64,000 bases of DNA from Phallusia fumigata. Its lineage: Eukaryota > Chordata > Ascidiacea > Phlebobranchia > Ascidiidae. The DNA is taken from positions 1 through 64,000 of the forward strand of contig QXVZ01017950.1 in assembly GCA_008931825.1 (NCBI GenBank), in the 5' to 3' direction. Position 1 is the first letter of the stretch. The number at the start of each line of letters is the position of its first letter. The notes under the pieces were generated by a model. It saw only the letters and a program-made list of their open reading frames with translations, did no database searches and was not told the origin of the DNA. Below are positions 12,812 to 25,400 of this stretch, in pieces. The position numbers and the translations under genes are program-made.

Positions 12812-14534
12812 ATGGTAGGTTACATCGGTATTTTTTTGCGGTGTTATAGTAAAGTTTGTTGTGGTGGTCGTATTTTTTGGTTGATTGTTGTATTTTTAAT
12901 GACATTTTTGATTGCAAGTATTTTGTTTTTCAGCTCCCTCTTTCACTTTTGAAAACAGCGGTTAATCACCCAATGGTATGCAATTTTAACAGTTAAATGT
13001 AGTTTAATCATGTGTGGTCTGCAAGAATATCCATGATAGAAATGCTTGCTAGAATACATTTCTAGAATAGTCAAATTTTGACTGAACGATGTATAGAATC
13101 ATTCCGCCAAAATGTAACAAAGATGCAAATTACAAATAGCTTGGCACAGCTTTTCCGAGTTATTCCTGATAACGACAAAAGAGTTTTTTGAAACGTAGAA
13201 AATGTTTTGCTATTACTTCAGAATCAAATATTCTACTTTGAACATCAGGAGATAACTGTAATATTTTTTCTCAGCTTGTTGAGTTGAAGAATGGAGAGAC
13301 CTACAATGGACATCTTGTTAGTTGTGACAACTGGATGAACATTAACCTGAGAGAAGTCATTTGCACCTCTAGGGTAGGCATTATTCATAATGGGAAAGTT
13401 ACTAGGTATATGCCAGATTGGAAAGAATGACCTATATTTTGGTTTTGACCCTATAATCCGCGCACTTTCGGTGATTTTAGTACAAATCCGCGCACAATCT
13501 TTATCAACTGCTTTGTATTGCAAATAGATGATTCATTTGCGAAAAAATCTTACACCTTCAACAACTACTAATACAACTTTAATGGCTACGCAAATGTCAT
13601 TTCGGTGAAATCGAAAACACAGAAAAACGTACAATTGTTACGCATGACTGCACGTTGTTAAATGTTTCCAAAAACATTTTATAAATCAAGAGGTCCTTTG
13701 ACGCAGTGTTCCCAACTTTTGGTACGCGAGTACCTTTCGCGCATTAAATTGAACTGCATTTCGTTGCAAACATATTATTCAATTCAAAAAATAAAGAAAT
13801 TATAATGATTTGAAGACTTACCTAGCGCAAAACGCAGGTTAGGGTGTGCCGCTGAATATTGCAAGTGACGTGAGTGAAAATGGTTGCGGAGCACTGTTGT
13901 ATTACTTACAATTTCGTGTGTATTGAAGCGTGACTAACACCGAATTACATCGAATAAGTGCATCGCCACTGGCAGTTAATTCTGTTTTCTGCAGCAGCTA
14001 TCAGGACAAAGCGTTAGTAATCAACGCTGTTCCAAAAGTTGTCCGCGCAAATCTGTGCAAAAAAAATTTTTTTGGGTGTAAATCCGCGCAAAAAAAATTT
14101 TTTGACATAAATCCTCCGCACAAAAATAAAACTTTCCAATCTGGGGTATATGAATCATAAAATCTGAAACTGCAATTTCTGTTTTGAGGATGGTGACCAC
14201 TTTTGGAGAATGCCTGAGTGTTACATTCGCGGAAGCACCATAAAATACCTTCGAATTCCTGATGAGGTTATTGACATGGTTAAAGAAGATTCCATGGGCA
14301 AGGGAAGGGGACGAGGTGGAGCTGGAAGGGGCAGAGGAAAGGGTATGTACTTGCTTTTTTACATCCACTACCTTTTAACAATTACATGAGGTAAATAATT
14401 GAAATGTGTGTAAAAAAAGTGGCTTTATATTTTCCTACTCAATTCAAGGTGCTTTTGGTGCAAGAGGTCGTGGTGCTCCAGGTGGTGGAAAGGGACAGCC
14501 TAAAAAACCTGGCAGAGGAAGGCAGAGAGAATGA
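12812..14534 (+). CDS. LSM4: U6 snRNA-associated Sm-like protein LSM4
   Basis: LSM4 is one subunit of the LSm2-8 ring, which binds the U6 snRNA 3' end in the nucleus, and of LSm1-7, which promotes mRNA decapping and decay in the cytoplasm. Exons 12812-12814, 12934-12975, 13275-13373, 14189-14342 and 14449-14534 join to 127 residues, slightly under the human 139. The N-terminus [10 protein letters not shown] is as in human. Sm1 is seen as [14 protein letters not shown] plus [10 protein letters not shown], and Sm2 as [16 protein letters not shown]. The tail is an RG/GR-rich basic stretch ending GRGRQRE. The first coding exon consists of the ATG alone. Intron 3 holds a hAT-type element. AATAAA at 14858-14863 is a likely poly(A) signal. 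Confidence 0.95.
13406..14152. mobile_element. Non-autonomous hAT-type element in LSM4 intron 3
   Basis: The element spans 13414-14144. Its ends are inverted copies of CCAGATTGGAAAG, flanked by exact 8-bp direct repeats GGTATATG at 13406-13413 and 14145-14152. Subterminal motifs containing ATCCGCGCA recur near both ends (around 13453, 13487, 14042, 14075). No transposase reading frame was recognised. The middle (about 13704-13896) starts CAGTGTTCCCAAC and ends GGAGCACTG, suggesting a second DNA element nested inside, but that one has no matching flanks. Confidence 0.8.
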
Positions 14535-16481
14535 GTTATTTTGCCTGGGCGTGTTCAGCCGTAAGGCATACAACGGAACATTGCTTCATGCCAATGCGGA
14601 GTTGGATCAGTTGTCAGAATTAACATGGGTTGATCACAAAGCCATGTAATCCACACATACTTTCTCTGTATTCATAACAGATTATGTGAATGCAATGATA
14701 GTTTGTGTACAAATGCATTTGCCCCAAACCTTCCATCACACAACAACAGTTCATGTAAACTGCAAATTCCTTTGTTCTATTATTTTTGAGTTTATGGAGT
14801 TTTTGAGTTTTGTAGTACAGTAGTAAAAATTGCCTCTATACAACAAGACTTAAAATCAATAAACAGATAGGTTGTATTTATCTTTTCAAAAATGATTGCC
14901 TCCAATTAAACTCTTCACATTATGTTTTGGGTTGTGTTCCAATGTTGCTTACTTGCTTGGAAGGTAAAATACCTATATCATCCTTTGTCAATAGAGAAAG
15001 CCCCCACCAGCATATCTACCAAGTTTAGTAAGAGGCCAGAACTAACAGACATCAATAACAATTTAAAAAACTTTACATGTGTTTTGTTTAAAAATTTATT
15101 CATGGAAACAACCTATGGAGCATCAGTGCATCAATGAAACAAGCTTCGTTTAAAGTGTTGGTTTTTAATGGTGACTGGTGTAAAAATTTAAAGGGTGTCC
15201 ATGACAATCGACTATCATTTCTTGCGATGGAAATTGTTTTAATATTTTTTCTGATCTCCAAACTGGGAAAAAAATAATTGCACATTTAAAACAAACAAAA
15301 ACGTTTTTTAAAACAAAACAAGTTTCGGCATGATAATATATTTTGGATTTAACATAAGGTAGTTTTAGACAGTGGGGTTGCGCATTGCAAAATTAACTAA
15401 ATTGCGACCCACCTATTTCACCCCTATGCCCTTTTGGGGCAATTTGTATGTAATGTTTGTCTTTTAGACACAAGCTCTTGTTTCAATTTTCTCTAATTCG
15501 CTTTTGCTCGCTATGCATTTTGAGCAAATAGGACAAATTTTTCCAAATTCGGTTTCCTGAAAACGTTTTGGAAACAAAGTTTTTACAACTAGTATTTCCC
15601 TTTACACTTCTGATGCATATTGTGTTTCATTGCCAACATAATAAGCAAGCTGTAAGGTCCAAATAATAACTAATAGTTTTTTAATTGATAGTATTTATAC
15701 TGTTATAAAAAAACTGATAAATTAATGTGACATGACCATTCAAGACGACTAAAGAAAGTGCAGCCTACAAGCATTATTCACATATAACTGTTCAATGCCA
15801 CAGGTTTATTATAAGAGTTGCAAATGTCATGACAACTAGAGTGGATTCTTTGTGTTAGGTAGCCCAATTTATTCATGTTGCAGTTACTTTGTTGATGATA
15901 AGTAAACCATCAAATTAAAAAAATGTTTAAAATTTTAGTTAACAAGTACACATGTTTTGGGCTAAAGCTAAATTCAACTCAACTAATCAGTGGATACAAG
16001 CACCATCATATGGATGCCACAAGGGTTTAGTGCAGACAGGGGCACAATGCACCACTACCAACCAGTACATAAATATGCATGGAATTAATGTGGAAGAAAA
16101 TAGAACACAACAACATGTATGGAAAGTGAATATTGCACAACAGGATTTTATAATGTATTGAAAACACCCCTTTTGAACCATCAGCTGTACATACATGGGG
16201 TGCCAAAATAAAATATGGGTTGATTCAACTTTTGATCCTATATCTGAAGAGATGACACTTTCTAGCTACACACATCACTAAGGTTTGCACCAATAGGAAG
16301 GACAACGAGAACATAAAATATACAAATATTAATGACGAAAACACATAACAGCAAAATATACCTACATCAGTATGTTGAAAGCAAGTGCAACCAATAAAAT
16401 ACGGTCAGTAAAATTGACAATATGCACCAGACAACTTCTGGCAAGGCATGATTAAGGGCTTGTCTATTTGTGCACAAGCCT
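14535..16481. other. Convergent intergenic region LSM4/GAK
   Basis: Contains the LSM4 3' UTR (AATAAA at 14858-14863) and the GAK 3' UTR on the other strand. The short open frames here do not resemble proteins. No RNA gene or repeat recognised. Confidence 0.5.
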
Positions 16482-19400
16482 TTAAAACAGGGCTTGCATG
16501 CCCTTTTCCTCAAAATCTGCCCATGCATCGTTCAACTCCATGAAGATAAGCTTGGCATATTCTTCATGGGGTTTTCCAGTAGCCTTATCAGGATGTATTA
16601 CAAGGCAAGCTTTCCTGTACATCTTTTTAACCTAAACATCAAAAAAGATTTACTGTCATTGTATAAGCACATAAGTAATATTGGCTCACGTCATTAGGTT
16701 GTACTAGCTGGTGCATTCCACATGGTTTCCATTTGGTTTCACCCTCCCAAACAACTGTGTGCAAGGTTGACAACAAAGCCCTTATATTCCGCTCCTTGCC
16801 TTCAATCCAATTTAAAATCTGATAGCAGATAATTTTTAGAAACAAATTCAGTGGGATTACCACTGCACAAGGGTGTTCTCTGCAGCTGAATACCTTGAGT
16901 TTTTCTGGATCAATATTATCTGACTGTGCTTCACGCTTAAGGTCGGCAAGTTTTCTCCTCGCTTCCTCTTTTTTCTTTGCAGTAAACCCACTTCCAGCTA
17001 GCAAGTCATCAAATGCATCCTCCTTAAACTGGGGCTTCACATCTAAAATAACATTTATGCAGAAGGGAAAGTAAACAGCATATTTTATAACAGTTTTACA
17101 GCAAACACTTACTTGCTTTCCATGTTTGACCAGAAGAACCAAAATTAGCCCCAAAATAGTTTGGCTGACTTCTCTGTGGAGGAACATTTGGTGCACCAGC
17201 GCGCGGTCCAGGGATTGTGCCACTTGGCTTTGGCTGAGGTTTGACAAAACCCCCTGCAGTTTTAGTACTGGGTTTTTGTGATCCAAAATTTCCAAGGTCG
17301 GCGAATGGGTCTGCGCTTTTTGTGGTTTCTTTGCTGTTTTGTTCTTGTGTTTGTTTACTTGCACCTGCCCAACCCTGCATTAAGCCAGGTGCAGCAGTCC
17401 CACCTGCAGGAGCAAAGGGATCAAAAAGATCTTCCTGCTTGGGTGGTACAGGGGCAGGCCTGGCTGGTTTTGGGGCAGCGGAAGGTGCATCGTTGTTTCC
17501 GAAAGGATCAAATCCATCAAACTCACCCAAAACATTTGATGAAGCTTTACTGTTGCCTGAAGAGGCGGGTGGAGGGGCAGTATATGAAGAAAATGGGTCA
17601 AATGTCTGTTTCTGTTGGCTTTCAGGGGCACTGGGTTGTGCTTCAGTGTTACCCAAGCCTCCGAGAAGATCAGGTCCTGCCGTGTGGTTTGTAGTTGTGT
17701 TGGAAGTTTGTTGGTTAATGCCTGACAACAGGTCAAAATTAGTGGCTGTCGCAGGCTTGTGTGATGCGGTTTGAACCGGGGGAGGAGACGAGGTCAAGCC
17801 AAGAAGGTCAACATCATCTGGAACAGTTTGACCTGGTAGGTTGTCTTCAAAATTGGCCTCAAAGGTGACATTTGATGCTGGGAGTTGAATCTCTAAAAAT
17901 ATTGTGTCATTGTTTGCCTTGCATGTTTAAAACCAATGTGTCTTACCTGCAGGCTGTTGATTCTGGGGGCTGGTTCTTGCTGGATCACTGGATTCTTGCC
18001 AGTCCAGTGTTGAAAAGAAACCACCTTTAGACTTGTTATTGTCAGGAGCTGAAGCTGCACTTTTTGTTTCATCAGTCATTTTCTTAGATGGTTTGAATTC
18101 ACTGTCATATGAGATTGATGGCTGAATTTCATCCTCTGCATGACCTTTATTTAAAAAAAAATTATTTGATCGGCAGTGTACAAGATTTTTTAGTTATTTT
18201 TTGAGCTTTAACTAGCTGAATGGCAAACAAAAATATCTCACTGAATTTTTGTAAAACTTCTTGTTGTTCGTCTCTGTCACTGAACAATAGTTTCGGGGTG
18301 AGGCCCTTCTTGGGAATTCCTGACCACAAGTCAGGCTGTAATGACCTTCTGCCATCACCATGTACCTCGACATGGACAGTAACTTTGAAACCCTCTGGGT
18401 ATTTTTCTTGAATGTCGCGGGCATCTAAATCATACCTAAAAAGCAAACCAAATGAAATCTTTTCCAAACAAGAAAATCTTAACAGAAATTTAAGCACTAA
18501 CGTTTTGAAAAACACTTGAGTGGCATTTAACGGCACAAATCCTGTGTTGAATTGGACTTGAAACATTCGTATTCCAGTCTGTTTTCCCTGCAGCTGAAGT
18601 TTTCCACCCAATATTTGCCGAGCATGGAAGAGGGTAATGCTTACATCTGATCCAGTCTCTCCACCAACCCTGGCACCAACATCAATAACCGCTTTTCCTT
18701 CTTCTGCACTAAATTCCCTTTAAACAGAACACTAGATTTAAATAGATTTACTTGTTACAAGAACAAATAAATCAATAAATAACTGTTTATGAATGGTCTT
18801 TACTTCAGGATGTTTAATACATAATAAAAATGCAACAACATGTAAGAGTAACCCAATTACAACAAAATATTATCAAAATAAAAAGGAAATCAATGTTAAA
18901 CAGTGATTATATTTGCTAAACCATGTTGGCATGAATTTACTTTGAAACAGAAGGCTAGCGCTGAGTTTGCTATACTTGCACAAGTTAAAATATAAGACCT
19001 TAAAAACCTAAGTAGCAATCAAGTACCTCATTGAGTCATAGTCAGAGGAAGTTGAAACCACACGTGTTTCCCCAACATTTACTTCACAAAAGGGTTTGCA
19101 TCCCATTCGTGCTCGGTTGAACAAGGGCACAGGCGACATCTCCACTCGTTTGATGGTCACATGACAAGCATGGGGGTATTCAACTTCTCCACCTAATGGT
19201 TTTTCAGGCGAAGCCATGTTGCAAATGTATTCGATGTATCTGTAATAACCAGGCTTGTTTTAATAAATAAAAGCATAAGGTACAATTTTTTCAAGGCAGA
19301 TTTGCAGATATTAGACCAAACCAACAAAAGTTACAAAAGGCAAAATTACACAAATTGCAACCCAGCAAATTTTTACCAAAAAACACACACAACTAAAGGG

Positions 19401-22400
19401 ATTTATATACCTTCTGTAGGACGGTATAATTCCTGGTGGTCCCCTTTTGATACTGAACATGAACAATGCAGCTTCGGCAGTGGTAAATAGGCCACACATG
19501 ACGAGGACGGCAGAAACAACGACTGCTGACTGTGCTTTCCCATCCTTAAATATGTTGGAAAACATGAAAACCTCAAACATCATATTTAAAACAACATACA
19601 GATTGTAGGCAGTGGAATACAAATTTAAAAATATGCAAATTTTGTGAAAACCCTTTGGAGCTATTGCCTTTTGCCAACACACTTGTGCCACAGTTTTTGA
19701 TAAAGTTTTACCCAGAAANCAATAACCGCTTTTCCTTCTTCTGCACTAAACTCCCTTTAAAGAGTACACTAGATTTAAATAAATTTACTTGTTACAAGAA
19801 CAAATAAATCAATAAATAAGTGTTTATGAATGGTCTTTACTTCAGGATGTTTAATACATAATAAAAATGCAACAACATGTAGTAACCAAATTACAACAAA
19901 ATATTATCGAAATAAAAGGAAATCAATGTTAAACAGTGATTATATTTTCTAAATCATGTTGGCATAAATTTACTTTGAAACAGAAGGCTAACGCTGAGTT
20001 TGCTATACTTGCACAAGGTAAAATATGAGATCTTAAAAACCTAAGTAGCAATCAAGTACCTCATTGAGTCATAGTCAGAGGAAGTTGAAACCACACGTGT
20101 TTCCCCAACATTTACTTCACAAAAGGGTTTGCATCCCATTCGTGCTCGGTTGAACAAGGGCACAGGCGACATCTCCACTCGTTTGATGGTCACATGACAA
20201 GCATGGGGGTATTCAACTTCTCCACTTAATGGTTTTTCAGGCGAAGCCATGTTGCAAATGTATTCAATGTATCTGTAATAACCAGGCTTGTTTTAATAAA
20301 TAAAAGCAGTAGGTACAATTTTTTCAAGGCAGATTTGCAGATATTAGACCTAACCAACAAAAGTTACAAAAGGCAAAATGACGCAAATTGCAACCCAGCA
20401 AATTTTTACCACAAAAACACACAACTAAAGGGATTTATATACCTTCTGTATGATGGTATAATTCCTGGTGGTCCCCTTTTGATACTGAACATGAACAATG
20501 CAGCTTCGGCAGTGGTAAATAGGCCACACATGACGAGGACGGCAGAAACGACGACTGCTGACTGTGCTTTCCCATCCTTAAATATGTTGGAAAAAATGAA
20601 AACCTCAAACATAATATTTAAAACAACATACAGATTGTAGGCAGTGGAATACAAATGGAGAAATATGCAAATTTTTGTGAAAACCCTATTGCCTTTTGCC
20701 AACACACTTGTGCCACAGTTTTTGATAAATTTTACCCAGAAAAAGAACTTACAACACAGTGAATAACAGCAATGTTGTTTGGATCCTTTCGTAACCACTG
20801 GACAATGTGTTTGCAAGCAGAAAAGAGAAGTTTCAGTGTTGGAGCATACTTTCCTGACCATCCAACGTTGACCACTCTGTGGTGAAACCTACAGAAATAA
20901 AAAAGTTAACTTGGGATAATTGGTCATAAAATCGCCATTTTATATGCTATGTGCTTTGACAGTACAGATTGAAATTTTCCTAATCATTTTTTTTAAATTG
21001 AATACAACTTTAGTCATTTCTAGATGATTCATAAAAATGACAATTTTTTTGTGTTCGAAGAAGGCAAGCTAAAAAAATGGATGGTTCGTGGATCAGTAGA
21101 TCTTGACAGACACTTGCTTATTTGGTCAATCCATCACAGTTACTTACTTGGAAGCATTGTACTGCCGATTTGAGAGATTGAAAACTGCATAATGGTCCTT
21201 GTGCCTTGCATCAAAGTAGGAACAAACTTCATCAATGTTGTTTTTGTATGCAGCTTCCATACCATCCGCAGGGAATGACATGACTAAAAAAGTATGTTTG
21301 ATTAAATTTAAAGACTTCCAACAGCAAAAAAATATTCATCAGTTTCCAGCAAACCCACCGGCCAGTTTGGATGTGACATAGGTGATGTCGAGATCTGACT
21401 TGGTGTAGTTAGCCACAGTATCCCTTATGTTGGTAAATAACTTTCCAGCGCCACCCTTCACCATACTGAACAAGCCACTTGAGTCTGTATTTGTACCTGA
21501 AATTGTATGCAAACCATTACTCATCATGATCAATCTCAATAAACAAATGCCTGCGGAAAAAATTTACACAGTTTGTGGTTCATGCTATAAGGAAGTGTTT
21601 GTAATGTACAATAACCCATACTGAATTTACCAACTACCATACAATTAACAGCTGTATAATTTAGTTAAAAAATAATGGGTTTAAATGCAACTACCCAGAA
21701 AAATAATTTCCATAACCAACTCTACAGCTTTTCAATTTTCTAGGCAGTATTTTTGAGCATTTTAAATGTATTTGTAGATGCCAAAATTATCTGCAACCGG
21801 AACAAACGAAGTCCTGCATATTACTTTCAATACAAACACATCGGAAGTTGTAATGTAACAATCTATAATTTGAGCAACTACACTCTTTGTATGCACCATC
21901 ATCATAGGAAGAATCTAATACACAATCCACATCATCTGAGATATCCAGAACCTCATCATCTGATTCACATAACGTCTGTGCTTCAATGTCATCAGCTGGC
22001 TGTATTCGGTTGTATTTGCATTGACCGTAAGAACCCCAAGTGATAGACGACTTTTTATTCAAACTACTTCGTTTGGGTTTTGCATTCTGTTCCTCTGTGG
22101 AATCACTGTGTTTTCGTGTAGCGATATTGTTCTCTGGCAGTGATCCTGGTTTGACAAAGCCATTGCGATTTTGTGGCTTGGTTAACTGGCTTTGGTTGAT
22201 AATGGCTTTGTTTATAAAGCTGGTGAACATCTTGTCCTCAGCAAAAGTAATTCTTGGACCCTGTCAATATCTCAACAGAAAACACTGATTCCATTACTAC
22301 CTCAGCCACATGAAACTGCTAAAAATTACCTACAAAAAGGAATACAGATAAATGTTTTTATAACGCATCTGTTGAGCTCAAGTGTGTTGACTGTTGTGCA

Positions 22401-25400
22401 GTCCACGTGGAGAGCTACACTGCTGTTGAATAATGCATCAACCTCACTGTGTAAGTTCACTAAAAAGCAGGCTTGTTGTCATGCTGTAAATCCGTAGAAT
22501 TGGCCTCATAACGTCGCAGGACTCCCTGTTAGCGCAGCGGCATGGCGCGTCCTTAACAATGGATGAAACATAAAATCAATGATTCGCAGCAAATCAACGT
22601 GCTTCATTTCCTTCGTCGATCGATAGACGCGCCAAGAGCCATTGCAAATGGCAACAAGAGTCGACGGAGAGCACTTTGAACAAACAACTCTCCACTTGTT
22701 TCAAAGTTCCGATAGACTATGCTGGAAACTAAAAAAGTCGATAACGAACGATTAGACCGTGTTGTTTCTGATTTTTGCTATGGGACACCCTTAACGGCGT
22801 GAAAACCAGGTTGAATGAAAAGTCGGGTAGGAGAAGATATGGCCAGCAGCAATGCAATACCCAGTTTAATAGTGGTGTTGTGCGAAGCGCAGTGAGTCAC
22901 GTACTAGTGATGTACTGTTTTNATCGATAGACGCGCCAAGAGCCATTGCAAATTTCAACAAGAGCCTACGGAGAGCACTTTGAACAACCAACTCTCCACT
23001 TGTTTCAAAGTTCCGATAGACTATGCTGGAGACTAAAGAAGTCGATAACGAACGATTAGACCGTGTTGTTACGGATTTTTGCTATGGGACACCCTTAACG
23101 GCGTGAAAACCAGGTTGAATGAAAAGTCGGGTGGGAGAAGATATGGCCAGCAGCAATGCAATATGCAATGTAATACCCAGTGTAATAGTGGTGTTTTGCG
23201 AAGCGCAGTGAGTCACGTTTTTAACCGACAAACTAGTGATGTACTGTTTTAACGGGGCGCATCTTCGTTAGCAAATTACGTTATACAGGTGCTAAGCAAG
23301 CTGCTGGCAAAATGCAAAACAGTAGACGAGTGCAAGGAGCAACGTGTCACCGTCGGGCAGCAAATCTTTCGGGTCTTAATAGCGTAATTATAGACGCAAG
23401 GCCCATCAATGGTCGGCAAAAGAAAGAGTATAGTTCGATTGATTTCCAAAACTGAAACATCGATCTGCAATTGGCCCACCAGGGCACTTTGCTTAATTGC
23501 GAAAGGGCCGACAAGGGCAGCAGGCCGATTCGAGCATTTACAATCGGCCTTGTCCACTCGTGTGAAATCGTCTTCACAAAGATACCCGCGGTCGCAACAA
23601 ACCCTCAACAATATACTGTCAAGTCAAGCCAAATAATCCTATTTGGTCAAGAATAAAATATTACCGAGCTCACGATTTTAAAAACCAATTTACATGAACT
23701 TCTCACCGTCCTTCCGACCTGTCTACGAACTAACCTGACAGATTCTAGTCTAGTGTCTGTCGAATTGCGGTCACGAGAGAGAACTAAGATCAGAGGTGGT
23801 CCACTGTAGCTAAGATGAAATTTATTGCAAAAAACGCACGAAACAATTGTTGTACAGAACAAAACGGTTTCTTCACTAAGTGCATCTCCAAGCTAAGTTG
23901 GGTCTTTCGCTTTCGCTTTCCGTTAACAATGAAGAGACACTTATGAAGTACCAGCCTTAACAATACCAACAATACTATACTAACAGCGAGTAATTAGGCT
24001 TCATCGAGCCTTCCTCACATCCCTAAAGGCAAATTCACTACCGATGTGCGGGGCTTTAGCATGCATGTATATCAACTTACTCGCATGACGAAAATTTATT
24101 ATGACGAGAAGGGATATCCTGGATACACAATCTTGACATTTTTTCTTTCCTGAACTAGTTTGTGTCAAAATAGAACGTAGCTTCACCGATATTTGCACTT
24201 CGGTGTGTTTTTGCTCAAAACTAATACGATAAACACATCACACACAGATTTAGCTATAATTACAATGGGCCAATTTGGCAACAGCTTGAATTTGATGCGT
24301 ACTGCTATGCTGTCTAATCCGAATGGCGATTGACGCAAGCCACTTGCAACTATCGTGAAGATAACGTGACGACATTCGCCAGGCATTTAGAAGAACTTTA
24401 CCCGCTGAATGCCGCAGAAGCATCAAGAGAGAATAAACAACAAAATCAAAAATTTCAAAACAATACCGTCGTTTAGACTCATTGCGGTTTACATAACTTA
24501 TTGAATGAAACATGGCATTCGCACCTGTGACAAATTTGATTGGACCAGATGTGTAATTTTACTTATCTGGATGACACTGTTTAAAGGTAACAGACATTTT
24601 GGTTGCAACTGATTTGACAGGATAAAGTTTTAATCAACTGCGTGACATTTACAAGGGCTTCTCAACCTAAGTACTCTGTAGTGCGCCCCAGCTTAACTGA
24701 TGACGCACCAAACGCTGTATTAGCTTACCACTGCCGCTAGTGGCAAGGAGTTGGTTTTGATTAGAAATGAATAACATAAATCATTCAGTAGCAATGACTT
24801 CCTGAACAAGATAATTTCAACTCGAATGGTGGAATTCCAGTAATTGCCATTGTACAAACACTAGATACATGGTATTTACAACAACATACACCATTTTACA
24901 TTATCACATTGGTTATGTTGTATTCTATGCCCGGATAACATTGGATCTCTTTTCTTGGCATTTTATAACATAACAGTTTACACAAGCTAAAAATGTATGG
25001 ATCACAACCCAAAGTCAAAAATCAACGATTGCAAAATACCAACTATCGAAATTGAAACTCCAGACTCATTTTACTTCAATAAATATAACATTCATAATTT
25101 CATATTTTGGGGCTCTGTAGGCCAACGATAAAGTTTGAATAAAAAGCAAGCTATAAGCTTTAATAGCAGAAATTATTACCAATACCTAATGCACTTAAAC
25201 TCAAGTCTGTTTGCCAACATTCTTCGTTTGGAAATAGCAACAACAGACCAACCTTATCACAGGTTAAGCACTAAAGGCATAGCAAATCATTTAAGACTCC
25301 CATTGTTGCTGGTTTGAAAGTCTCAACAGTTAAAGCAATAACCAGTATATATTACAGAATTTTCTTACCATTCACAGCAGTCGAGGTTGGTGGTTTGGAG

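Noticed and set aside
13704-13896. Second hAT element nested in the LSM4 intron element
   Set aside because: The ends CAGTG(T)TCC and GGAGCACTG look right, but flanking 8-mers do not match; kept only as a remark in the host element.
17241-17774. A 177-codon plus-strand frame
   Set aside because: Antisense shadow of the large proline/glycine-rich GAK exon 17892-17113.
23276-23611. A 111-codon minus-strand frame and overlapping plus-strand frames
   Set aside because: Open frames in both directions over the same less AT-rich DNA, no homology seen, no splice sites that connect to the nested GAK-intron exon.
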